This document shows positions 34,601 to 42,505 of a DNA stretch of 64,000 nucleotides, in pieces; within the stretch, counting starts at the first letter, position 1, and each line of letters begins with the position of its first letter. The stretch lies in NCBI GenBank assembly GCA_017547165.1, contig JAFYQK010000005.1, forward strand, positions 1-64,000, written 5' to 3'. Below the pieces are notes generated by a model, which was given only the letters and a program-made list of their open reading frames with translations, did not search any database and was not told the origin of the DNA. The translations under genes were made by a program, and so were the position numbers. The stretch comes from Bacteroidaceae bacterium (GTDB lineage Bacteria > Bacteroidota > Bacteroidia > Bacteroidales > Bacteroidaceae).

Positions 34601-37600
34601 AGTGACTATTGATTCTAAGACACTTGTAAAGACCGGAACACTGCAATCAATTGAAAATGACATTCTCCGCAAGATGCTGGCAAGCGGCAATGAAACCGAG
34701 AATACCACTGGCAGAAAGACAGAAGCATTCACCTCTGCCCCATTGTCGTACGCACAAACTGGTGTTTATTTTGAATGCTTAAAAAATCCGCTTTCAACAA
34801 TATACAATATTCCATGCCTACTAACCTACCCTAACGGCACTAATGCAAGCAGGCTGTCAGATGCAGTCAAAAGGGTCATTGCATGCCATCCGGAAATGAG
34901 TGTGTATTTCACTACTCATGAGAACGAAATAGTTCAAGCAATTGCAGATAACTCTTGGATGGATGTTGCTGTCAAGGCTATGGATGAAGAACAACTTGCT
35001 ACATACAAGCAAGAATTTGTTAAACCATTCAACATACAGAAAGCTCCCCTATATCGGTTCGAGGTGATAGAGACACCAAGTGCTGTTCATTTGCTAATGG
35101 ACGTACACCACCTTATTTTCGACGGAAGTTCTGCGGATTTACTCATACGCCAAATAAGTGAAGTCCTGGAAGAGAAACCGGTTAATGCTGAAACATATAC
35201 TTATCTTGACTTTGTACATGACCAAATAGAGAATGAAAAGACAGAAAGTTTCAAGAAAGCAGAAGAGTTCTTTGCTGAAAAACTGAAAAATTGTGAAAAC
35301 TCCAGCGAGATTCCTGCAGAACTACCGAAGAGTGACCGACAGGGATTCATCGGCGAGGCATCATGCGCTGTAGACCACGAGACCATTGCCCAATTCTGTC
35401 GTGAGCACGAAATAACTCCTGCACATCTCTTCTATGCTGCAACGGCATATGTTGTATCTAGATACACCAACAACAGAGATGTATATCTGTGCACCATAAG
35501 TAGCGGACGAAGCAACCTGAATATCGCAGAAACAGTAGGAATGTTTGTAAACACCTTGGCACTTGGCATTTCTATAGATGACATCACGGTTGAAGAATTT
35601 CTGCAATCGGCAAGCCACACCTTCACAGAAACACAAAACAACGAGAATTATCCCTTTGCCCGCATCGCTTCGGATTATGCATTCCAACCATCTATTGCCT
35701 ATGCATATCAGGTGGGCGTCTTGTCGGACTACGAACTGAATGGCGAAAAAATCCGTCAGGAAGTTTTGGAACTGAATGTGCCAAAGTTCAAAATAAACAT
35801 ACAAATACAATCAAATGGTGTTGTAGTTGAATACGACAACTCTTTATACACCCATGAATTGGCAGAATCAATGGCAGAAAGTATTGTTGCCGTTGCCGGA
35901 CAGATGATGAGATGCACATCGGAGAGAGTGCGCTTGCTGTCTATAATGGGACCTAAGCAGAAAAAGGCATTAGAAGGAATACAGACTGCAGCTGTAGGCG
36001 AGGCTCCATTTAAACTTTTCCATGAGTGCATCAGTCACTTTGCTGAAATACAACCAGAGACAACAGCCTTGATTGCTTGTGATGCAACATACACTTATGC
36101 CGATTTTGAAGATGCCACCGACAGAATAGCGACAGCTCTTTACAAGAGAGGTGTTCGCTCTTGCGACAGAGTCGCCTTGCTCCTGCCTCGTACAAGCCAT
36201 CTTATTTTGTCGCTGTTCGGTGTTTTGAAAGCAGGAGCCACTTATATCCCATGCGACCCAGAATATCCTTCTGACCGCGTCAAACTGATTCTGGAAGATT
36301 CGGAAGCAGCATACATCATCACCGATAGAGAACATGCTTCAGACCTGCCTGAAAACAAGATTATTTATTGTGACGACTTGATGATTGTTAAAGCAGAAAA
36401 AATACCTGTTTCAGTGACCCCTGACGACTTGGCATACATTATTTATACCAGCGGTTCCACTGGTCGCCCCAAAGGTGTTATGCTTCACCACGAAGGCATA
36501 TGCAACTATCTGTATGGTCATCCGGCAAATGTTTTTGCCAATGCCGTTGCAAAAGAGACAGAACGTATTTTAAGTGTTACAACCATCTCTTTTGACGCTG
36601 CACTCCAGGACATAGGCACATCCTTCTTTAATGGCAAGACTCTGATCTTGGCCACAGAAGAGCAGGCCAACAATCCCTTGGATTTAGCTTCACTTATAGA
36701 AACACACCATATTAACATGGTGTCCGGAACCCCATCACGATGGCAAGCATGGCTTGGCAGTGACGATTTCATAAATGCTATCAAAAACATACGCATTGCG
36801 CGTGCTGGCGGCGAGAAATTCTCAAACCAGCTACTTCAGCAGTTGCAATCCATCACAAAGGCCAGAATCTTCAATTGCTATGGCCCCACAGAAATAACCG
36901 TTGCCTCAAATAATAAGGAACTGACAAATGCATCGGCAGTGACTGTAGGCAAGCCTCAGCTAAATGTGAAGGAATACATTGTTGACCAAGATGGCAACGA
37001 GCTTCCTATTGGAGTTGTGGGCGAGTTGTATATTGGCGGTCGAGGAGTAGCTCGGGGTTATAATAATCTGGAAGATATGACCAAGGAACGCTTTGTCCAG
37101 TATCAAGGCGAACGAATTTACAAGTCGGGTGACTATGCCAAATGGACTCCCGATGGCGATGTCGTCATTTTGGGAAGAACTGACAACCAGATTAAGTTGA
37201 GAGGTTTACGCATTGAACTGAGCGAGATAGAAAATGTAATCTTGAAAGTCGATGGAATTGAAAAAGTTGTTATCCAGATTAGAAAGATTAACGAAAAGGA
37301 GCATCTATGCGCCTACTATACTGCCTCTCGCGAAATAACTCCAGATTCTCTGAAGGCAGAAATTTCCAAGCATCTCACCCAATATATGGTACCCACGGCA
37401 TATCTGCAATTAGCAAAAATGCCAATGACCCCCAACGGAAAGACCGATACAAAGGCCTTGCTAGAACCAGTACTGGCAATAACATCTGCCTATGAGGCTC
37501 CAAGCGACAAGGTGGAGCAGACATTCTGCGATATCTTTGCTGACATTCTGCAAATGGATAAGGTAGGAGCTACAGATAATTTCTTCGAACTCGGAGGCAC

Positions 37601-38921
37601 TTCACTCATTGTGACACGAGTGATTATTGATGCAGACAAAGCCGGTTACCGAATAACATATGGTGATGTGTTCAATCACTCCACTCCCCGACTGTTGGCC
37701 CGACTTGTAAAAGGTGACCAACAGACTGAAGAAGATGCCGTTGTTAGCGAATACAACTATGCTGACATCAACAATTTATTGAAAAAGAATACTCTTGACG
37801 CATTCCGCCAAGGAGAAAAACAGACTCTCGGCAATGTGCTTCTGACAGGAGCCACTGGCTATTTAGGCATACATATACTGAAGAAACTGCTTTCGTCTGC
37901 TGCGGATAAGATATATTGCCTTGTACGAGACAACACTTTAGAGGCAGCTGAGCAACGACTGAAGACACTGTTCTTCTACTATTTCAGCAACGATTACAGC
38001 CAACATTTCGGGGACAAGGTGAACATTGTTTTGGGCGATGTCACACACCCAATTGACGAGCACTTGCCAATAAATACGATATTCAACTGTGCAGCTGTAG
38101 TGAAGCACTTCTCTGAGGGAACTCTCATCGAGGATGTTAACATTGGAGGGGCACAACATTGTGTGGATTTCTGTTTGAAGAATGACGCCCAACTCATACA
38201 CATCTCTACCGCAAGTACACGAGGACTTAGCGTAAATGGCATACCTGCCAGCAACGAGGTGTTCACCGAGCAAAGTCTCTACATGGGACAATTCCTTGGC
38301 AACAAGTATATCTATTCGAAATTCATGGCCGAAAGACTCATCCTTGATGCAATCGCAACACAAGGACTTCGTGCAAAAATCATGCGTGTAGGCAACCTTG
38401 CAGCCCGTTCTACAGACGGAGAATTCCAGATCAATTTCTCCACCAACTCCTTCATGGGTCGCATAAAGGTATACAATATGCTTGGATGTTTCCCGCATGA
38501 TATGCGAACCTCACAAGTTGAATTCTCTCCAATCAACGAGGTTGCCGAAGCTATCATATGCTTGTCAAGCACTCCCAAAGAGTGCTGCGTGTTCCATCCA
38601 TACAATATTCACACACAATTCCTTGGAGATGTACTTAAGGGCCTGGAGTCTATTACAAAGCGTATAGATTTTGTAGAGATGGAGGAATTTGACGAGGTGA
38701 TGGAGCAAGCCAAAAATGATCCTGTGAAAGCAAGGATTCTTTCAAGTTTGCTTGCTTACCAGAATATGGCTCACGGGCAGAAGACAGGTGATGTTAAGCG
38801 AAGCAACGACTATACTACTCAAGTGCTCTTCCGTCTGGGATTCAGTTGGTCTCCCACATCATGGGATTATGTGGAACGCATGCTAAAAGCTATTGGAGGA
38901 CTTGGGTTCTTCGACCTATAA
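31665..38921 (+). CDS. Two-module NRPS with terminal reductase (C-A-T-C-A-T-R)
   Basis: A 2418-residue synthetase. C1 (about 1-430) has HHIVSDG at 128-134. A1 (about 440-940) has YTSGSTGVPKG near 581, LYGPTETT, and YRSGD. T1 carries Ser964 in GMTSITAIKL. C2 (about 1030-1440) has HHLIFDG at 1148-1154. A2 (about 1460-1940) has YTSGSTGRPKG near 1594 and NCYGPTEIT. T2 carries Ser1980 in LGGTSL. The reductase (about 2055-2418) has TGATGYLG at 2061-2068 and Tyr2215-x3-Lys2219. This order joins two amino acids and releases an aldehyde (or alcohol) with NAD(P)H. An N-terminal C domain often adds an acyl group. Dipeptide aldehydes from such gut NRPSs can cyclise to pyrazinones or inhibit proteases (known for the class). 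Substrates cannot be read with confidence. No PPTase or MbtH gene is nearby. Confidence 0.93.
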   Translation: MKNMFPLSKSQYGLYVDCMNNIGKVCYNCSFCYQLDSSLDGDRLARAIETAFIAHPALFTRIKVNDDGEPVQYIEISDIALNVTIETTVDIEKETANFVQPYNLHEDRLFRVRLLEDKNYIYFLLDIHHIVSDGTSFQLLLEDIDKAYNEEPIEQELVSLGEHANSETEKRATSVFDEGKKWYAENFENSDTYSQLIPDLELPGRKEGLFTRPLNIQVEEIESFCKKNGIYKNNLFTTAYAFLLAKYNNEQEVFFPTAYNGRADKRLAHTVGMFVKTLPVQVKFDNDTSCLDLLKKTQDQMSGCRKNDIYSFVDFMQDIAPQYNTMFGWHGMLFEKDTMGGKPMITKWLVNSTLGVSLYVRGCIENNQCLMTAEYNENEYSKELIAQFLESYEAVINGFLTQEYLRNICISTPQQIDLLDTFNQTEKDYDNSQTIVSLFKKQARETPENAAVVFKDKQYTYLQVDEISNRIASFINSKGLDKEDVVSILIPRSEWMVIAPLGVLKAGCAYQPLDPTYPKERLNFMMQDANVKLLIASEDLCQLATEYTGDVLLTKDILDLPELQVANTKSVTPNDLFILLYTSGSTGVPKGCQLEHRNIVAFCHWYQSYYDLKNGDKVATYASFGFDASMMDTYPTITSGATLYIIPEEIRLDLVALNDYFEQNGISHSFMTTQVGYQFATSIENKTLKHLSVGGEKLASLTPPEGFSLHNLYGPTETTVLTTAHCVNKKQKEIPIGKAIDNMHLYIVDTNGHRLPIGAPGELWIAGPQVSRGYLNRPEKTQEVYLDNPFEKKTQYNRVYRSGDIVRYLPSGEIQFIGRRDGQVKVRGFRIELKEVEAIIREFPGIKDATVQAFDEDGGGKFIAAYIVSNQQIDIDALNNFIMNEKPPYMVPAVTMQIDKIPLNQNQKVNKKALPKPEKKCTTIEESNVPMNVLETELHELIASTINNRDFGITTILGYAGMTSITAIKLAVQIKKLYGVTIDSKTLVKTGTLQSIENDILRKMLASGNETENTTGRKTEAFTSAPLSYAQTGVYFECLKNPLSTIYNIPCLLTYPNGTNASRLSDAVKRVIACHPEMSVYFTTHENEIVQAIADNSWMDVAVKAMDEEQLATYKQEFVKPFNIQKAPLYRFEVIETPSAVHLLMDVHHLIFDGSSADLLIRQISEVLEEKPVNAETYTYLDFVHDQIENEKTESFKKAEEFFAEKLKNCENSSEIPAELPKSDRQGFIGEASCAVDHETIAQFCREHEITPAHLFYAATAYVVSRYTNNRDVYLCTISSGRSNLNIAETVGMFVNTLALGISIDDITVEEFLQSASHTFTETQNNENYPFARIASDYAFQPSIAYAYQVGVLSDYELNGEKIRQEVLELNVPKFKINIQIQSNGVVVEYDNSLYTHELAESMAESIVAVAGQMMRCTSERVRLLSIMGPKQKKALEGIQTAAVGEAPFKLFHECISHFAEIQPETTALIACDATYTYADFEDATDRIATALYKRGVRSCDRVALLLPRTSHLILSLFGVLKAGATYIPCDPEYPSDRVKLILEDSEAAYIITDREHASDLPENKIIYCDDLMIVKAEKIPVSVTPDDLAYIIYTSGSTGRPKGVMLHHEGICNYLYGHPANVFANAVAKETERILSVTTISFDAALQDIGTSFFNGKTLILATEEQANNPLDLASLIETHHINMVSGTPSRWQAWLGSDDFINAIKNIRIARAGGEKFSNQLLQQLQSITKARIFNCYGPTEITVASNNKELTNASAVTVGKPQLNVKEYIVDQDGNELPIGVVGELYIGGRGVARGYNNLEDMTKERFVQYQGERIYKSGDYAKWTPDGDVVILGRTDNQIKLRGLRIELSEIENVILKVDGIEKVVIQIRKINEKEHLCAYYTASREITPDSLKAEISKHLTQYMVPTAYLQLAKMPMTPNGKTDTKALLEPVLAITSAYEAPSDKVEQTFCDIFADILQMDKVGATDNFFELGGTSLIVTRVIIDADKAGYRITYGDVFNHSTPRLLARLVKGDQQTEEDAVVSEYNYADINNLLKKNTLDAFRQGEKQTLGNVLLTGATGYLGIHILKKLLSSAADKIYCLVRDNTLEAAEQRLKTLFFYYFSNDYSQHFGDKVNIVLGDVTHPIDEHLPINTIFNCAAVVKHFSEGTLIEDVNIGGAQHCVDFCLKNDAQLIHISTASTRGLSVNGIPASNEVFTEQSLYMGQFLGNKYIYSKFMAERLILDAIATQGLRAKIMRVGNLAARSTDGEFQINFSTNSFMGRIKVYNMLGCFPHDMRTSQVEFSPINEVAEAIICLSSTPKECCVFHPYNIHTQFLGDVLKGLESITKRIDFVEMEEFDEVMEQAKNDPVKARILSSLLAYQNMAHGQKTGDVKRSNDYTTQVLFRLGFSWSPTSWDYVERMLKAIGGLGFFDL

Positions 38922-38970
38922 CAAACCAAGCAATTATACAGTAATACACAATACAGAAGAATAAATAATA

Positions 38971-40329
38971 ATGAAAACAATAGAATTAAGTCTGGCCCAG
39001 CAACTTGTGGCAGAAGGCATGCTCCTTTCAGAGGCAGCGCGTCAGGAGGTGCAGCAGAAACGATTGCGAGAATTGGTAGCATATGCCCGCCAACATTCGC
39101 CTTACTTCTCTAAACTATATGCAGGTCTGCCTGAAGATTTCAGTCTTACAGATATACCGTTTACCGAGAAATCCGTACTTTTGGAAAACTACGACGAATG
39201 GGTTACAGACCGCGACCTGCATTTGCAGGACGTACTTGATTATGTTGGTAGGGAGGAATCGAGAAGCGGAGAATTACTATTGGGCAAATACACCGCTTTG
39301 CGAACATCAGGTTCGTCAGGAAATCCTCTGCCAATGGTCAGAGACGACCATAGAAACAAAATACATGGCCAACTCATAGGGCAACGTCTGTGCGGACAGA
39401 TGGATCCTGATTTTCTTAACATCCGAAAGAACAAAGTGGCAACAGTGATTCATACATCCAACGGAGCATCAAGTTACGAAGCCGCCAAACGAATGGTAAG
39501 AGCGAATCCCGGATATGAGCACAACTTCTTATGCTTATCAGTCCTTGATAGTATTGAACATATTGTAGAAGAGTTGAATCGCTTCCAACCTGATAGCATG
39601 ACTGGATATCCATCTGTGTTGATTCAGTTGGCGCTCGAACAGCAAAAAGGAAACCTGAATATAAATTTAAAGGCATTGGCAAGTTCAGCAGAAATGCTTT
39701 CCGAAGAGAACTTCCACTTGATACAAAATACGTTTAATTGTCCGGTTGCAAATAATTACTGCATGACAGAGGGTGGAGAAATCGCCATGACCCACAATTG
39801 CCCACATCTTCACCTGAACGAAGATTGGATTATAGTTGAACCTGTTGACAAAGACAAGAATCCAATGGGAGAAACAGAAGAATGGTCAGAAGGCATCCTG
39901 GTGACAGATTTAAGCAATTTTGTGCAACCAATAATCCGCTACTATGTCAATGATGTCGTTCGCATCAGACGAAAGGTATTTGAATGCTGTCCTTTGCCTC
40001 AACTTGAAATCCGTGGTCGCGTTTTCCCAACTTACACCCTGGCAGGAAAAACATTCACGGCAGCCGCATTGGTGACAAAGGCCGAGGTTTGGGAAGGACT
40101 TACACAATATCAATTTGTACAAACAGATGATTGTACATTGGAACTTCGCGGAAAATGCCAGGTTGGATATGAACAGGAACTTGTATTAGGAGGTCTGGGC
40201 AAACAAATTCAGGCATTCTTTTTAGAAAACAATGCCCCTAACGCTCGCATCATATGGTCAGACAAACCATTTGTCCCCAACAAGCAAGGTGGCAAGACAC
40301 CTGTTTATATCCGATTGGATGCAGAGTAA
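38971..40329 (+). CDS. PaaK / coenzyme-F390-synthetase-like acyl-adenylating enzyme
   Basis: A 452-residue member of the adenylate-forming superfamily, closest in pattern to phenylacetate-CoA ligase and CapK/F390 synthetase. The P-loop is RTSGSSGNPLPM (111-122), TGYPSVLIQLA and YCMTEGGEIAMTHNC follow, and LEIRGRVFPTYTLAG marks the C-terminal hinge. It activates a carboxylic acid with ATP and may pass it to CoA or to another acceptor. It lies 49 bases after the NRPS and 35 before the MATE gene, so one operon is likely. Supplying the acyl starter for the C1 domain, or modifying the peptide, are the two obvious roles; neither is shown. Confidence 0.8.
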   Translation: MKTIELSLAQQLVAEGMLLSEAARQEVQQKRLRELVAYARQHSPYFSKLYAGLPEDFSLTDIPFTEKSVLLENYDEWVTDRDLHLQDVLDYVGREESRSGELLLGKYTALRTSGSSGNPLPMVRDDHRNKIHGQLIGQRLCGQMDPDFLNIRKNKVATVIHTSNGASSYEAAKRMVRANPGYEHNFLCLSVLDSIEHIVEELNRFQPDSMTGYPSVLIQLALEQQKGNLNINLKALASSAEMLSEENFHLIQNTFNCPVANNYCMTEGGEIAMTHNCPHLHLNEDWIIVEPVDKDKNPMGETEEWSEGILVTDLSNFVQPIIRYYVNDVVRIRRKVFECCPLPQLEIRGRVFPTYTLAGKTFTAAALVTKAEVWEGLTQYQFVQTDDCTLELRGKCQVGYEQELVLGGLGKQIQAFFLENNAPNARIIWSDKPFVPNKQGGKTPVYIRLDAE

Positions 40330-40364
40330 ACCTACTATAAGTTAAACCTTCTACCTTATTCAAT

Positions 40365-41690
40365 ATGGATTTACAGGAACAGCACAAACTGCAGACAACA
40401 TTTTGGCGTTATCTGTGGTCATCGATACTAATATCTTTATCTGCCAGCATAGGAACTATTGTGGATGGCATTATCGTGGGCAACCTGATTGGAGAAAAGG
40501 GTGTAAGCGCTATCAACCTAACAACACCAGTACTTCAGTTCATGGCAACCATCAGTCTTGTATTGGCGGCTGGAGCAGGAATACTATTAGGCTACACCTT
40601 GGGAAAGGGAGATATGCAACGCGTTCGAAAAATTTTCAGCATGTCTATGGAGGGAAGTTTGGTGGTTGGTGTGGTGTTTACCCTATTAGGGTTGTTTTAC
40701 AATGACACAATAGCAAGTGCCCTTTGCCAAAACCAGGAACTGCTGGCATACACCCAGGATTATCTCCAGGTGATGCTGTTAGGCGCACCCGCTTACATGC
40801 TGATGTGGGCCATATCCACTTTGATCGGAGTGGATGGCAGTCCACGCCTGGCTTCCGTTGCCCTGGTTATAGACAATGTCGTGAATCTGTGCCTGGATGT
40901 TGTATTCATGAAAGTATTCAGCTGGGGAATATCTGGTTCATCCTTGGCCAGTGTGATAGGCCACATTGTAGGTATCGGCATCATGTGTTATCACTTCTGC
41001 AAGAAAGAAAACAACCTATTCCTAACCTGGAAAAACGATATTTCTGAATGGAAAAACATTATTTCTCAAGGCGCTCCGCTTGCCATTGCTTCGATATGTT
41101 TGACCTTCCTGTTGCTATCGGCCAACCATATCTTTCTAAAAACACAAGGTGAGGGTGGTTTGTTCATCTTTGCCATCTGCATGAATCTTTTGCAGATATA
41201 CAATCTTTTTCTGGCTGGAACATGCCGAACCCTACAATCATTAGGCGCAATTCAAATAGGCAAACGAAACAGCGAAGGGTTTAAACTTGTACTTAACAAA
41301 TCCTTGATGTTCATAACCATTTCCATGGTGACAACATGCTTGCTGATTAGTTTCTTCCCAGAGGTAATCATACAAATGTTTGGTGGCAACGACCAGTCTC
41401 TTTTAACTGAAAGCAAACATGTTTTACGCATATTTGCCATCAGTTTCATCCCATTCTGCTACATTTATCTAATAATGATTGTGTATAAGTTGTACAATCA
41501 AAACAAGATGTCGCTGTTCATCTCATTCGCTTTGTCACTAACAGTGATTCCTGTGTTGTGGCTTGTATCACATTTTGCGACAGAATATGTTTGGTACAGC
41601 TATCTTATAGCCTATATCATAGAAATAGCCATGATTGCCTTTATACACAAGGCATCAAATGCGAGTTTTCAGTTAGCAGCTAACGACTAA
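40365..41690 (+). CDS. MATE-family efflux transporter
   Basis: A 441-residue protein with about twelve transmembrane helices in two homologous halves. The first half begins LWSSILISLSASIGTIVDGIIVGNLIGEKG in pieces, matching the MATE start, and VDGSPRLASVALVIDNVVN is the conserved helix 5-6 region. MATE pumps export organic cations and natural products in exchange for H+ or Na+. As third gene of the NRPS operon it probably exports the NRPS product or gives self-protection. Confidence 0.88.
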   Translation: MDLQEQHKLQTTFWRYLWSSILISLSASIGTIVDGIIVGNLIGEKGVSAINLTTPVLQFMATISLVLAAGAGILLGYTLGKGDMQRVRKIFSMSMEGSLVVGVVFTLLGLFYNDTIASALCQNQELLAYTQDYLQVMLLGAPAYMLMWAISTLIGVDGSPRLASVALVIDNVVNLCLDVVFMKVFSWGISGSSLASVIGHIVGIGIMCYHFCKKENNLFLTWKNDISEWKNIISQGAPLAIASICLTFLLLSANHIFLKTQGEGGLFIFAICMNLLQIYNLFLAGTCRTLQSLGAIQIGKRNSEGFKLVLNKSLMFITISMVTTCLLISFFPEVIIQMFGGNDQSLLTESKHVLRIFAISFIPFCYIYLIMIVYKLYNQNKMSLFISFALSLTVIPVLWLVSHFATEYVWYSYLIAYIIEIAMIAFIHKASNASFQLAAND

Positions 41691-41692
41691 AT

Positions 41693-41743
41693 GAAATTCC
41701 ATTGTATTGCCTGAGTTGTTTACAGGCAATACAATGGAATTTC
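41693..41743. terminator. Long bidirectional terminator ending the NRPS operon
   Basis: A perfect 21-bp inverted repeat (41693-41713 with 41723-41743) around a 9-base loop, located between the convergent MATE and STAS genes. Its length and perfection suggest strong insulation of the two transcripts. Confidence 0.85.
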
Positions 41744-41759
41744 AGCTCTAAGTTTTCTA

Positions 41760-42062
41760 TTATTCAATAGAAAGTATACGAGAAAAACCTGTCAAATCAA
41801 TAACCGCACGCACTTCACGAGTAAGGTTGCGCACAATGAACTTTCCGCCATTGGCGCTAACCTGCTTGTGTGCAGTCAGAATAACACGCAAACCAGAACT
41901 GCTCAAGTACTCTAACTTTTCACAATCAAAAACTAAGGTTATACCAGATTGTGTCCAAAGAGTGGATGCTACATTTTCTAATTCCATTGCTGTAATGGTA
42001 TCCACTCTTCCCTCTATAACAACGATTTTCTCGTTATCCTGTTCTAAAATCCTTGCTTCCAT
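41760..42062 (-). CDS. STAS-domain anti-sigma-factor antagonist (RsbV-like)
   Basis: A 100-residue single-domain STAS protein. VIEGRVDTITAMELEN, LVFDCEKLEYLSSSGLRVIL and the C-terminal VIDLTGFSRIL match RsbV/SpoIIAA. One of Ser54-Ser56 should be the phospho-acceptor. It is expected to bind the RsbW-like kinase when unphosphorylated. It is the last gene of a three-gene minus-strand operon with the kinase 15 bases upstream. Confidence 0.88.
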   Translation of the reverse strand: MEARILEQDNEKIVVIEGRVDTITAMELENVASTLWTQSGITLVFDCEKLEYLSSSGLRVILTAHKQVSANGGKFIVRNLTREVRAVIDLTGFSRILSIE

Positions 42063-42077
42063 TTTATTTTCGTATAA

Positions 42078-42488
42078 TTAGTTCATATGTTTTGTCATTA
42101 TCAAAATATTGGCTCCATCGGTGCGACTATATTCTACTGTATCCATAAGCTGACGCATCAGAAATATACCTAAACCGCCTATTTCTCTTTCTTCTGCAGG
42201 TAAAGTTATGTCTGCAATCTGAGCTTGGGTTGGATCAAATTCTTGTCCATAATCCTTCAACTCAAACCAAAGCATATTATCCTTCAGTCTTGCTGTCAAT
42301 AAAATCTCTTTCTCAATCTTGTCAGGATAAGCATATAGTATCACATTGGAAACAGCCTCCTCCAAAGCGAGATTAATATTGAACATCAAATCCTTTGGCA
42401 GATTTAATTCCTCACTCAAATCCTCTATAAAAACAGCGAGTTTAGCGATTTCAGAAGTTTCGCTTGTAAGAATCAGTTTCTTTTCCAT
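42078..42488 (-). CDS. RsbW-like anti-sigma serine kinase
   Basis: A 136-residue HATPase_c_2 protein. The N box is NLALEEAVSNVILYAY (Glu and Asn ligands), the G1 box KDYGQEFDP and the G2 box GGLGIFLMRQLMD. Relatives phosphorylate the STAS antagonist and hold a sigma factor or another regulator. The gene lies between the phosphatase and the STAS gene. No sigma factor is encoded next to it, so the target is unknown. Confidence 0.88.
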   Translation of the reverse strand: MEKKLILTSETSEIAKLAVFIEDLSEELNLPKDLMFNINLALEEAVSNVILYAYPDKIEKEILLTARLKDNMLWFELKDYGQEFDPTQAQIADITLPAEEREIGGLGIFLMRQLMDTVEYSRTDGANILIMTKHMN

Positions 42489-42505
42489 ATTTCACCCATT
42501 CTGTT

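Noticed and set aside
33540-37000. Naming the NRPS amino-acid substrates
   Set aside because: Pocket residues read by eye do not match a familiar code, so any named peptide would be a guess.
41760-42488. SigB-type stress regulon
   Set aside because: No SigB-family sigma factor is next to the kinase and the phylum is not known to have SigB; the target is left open.
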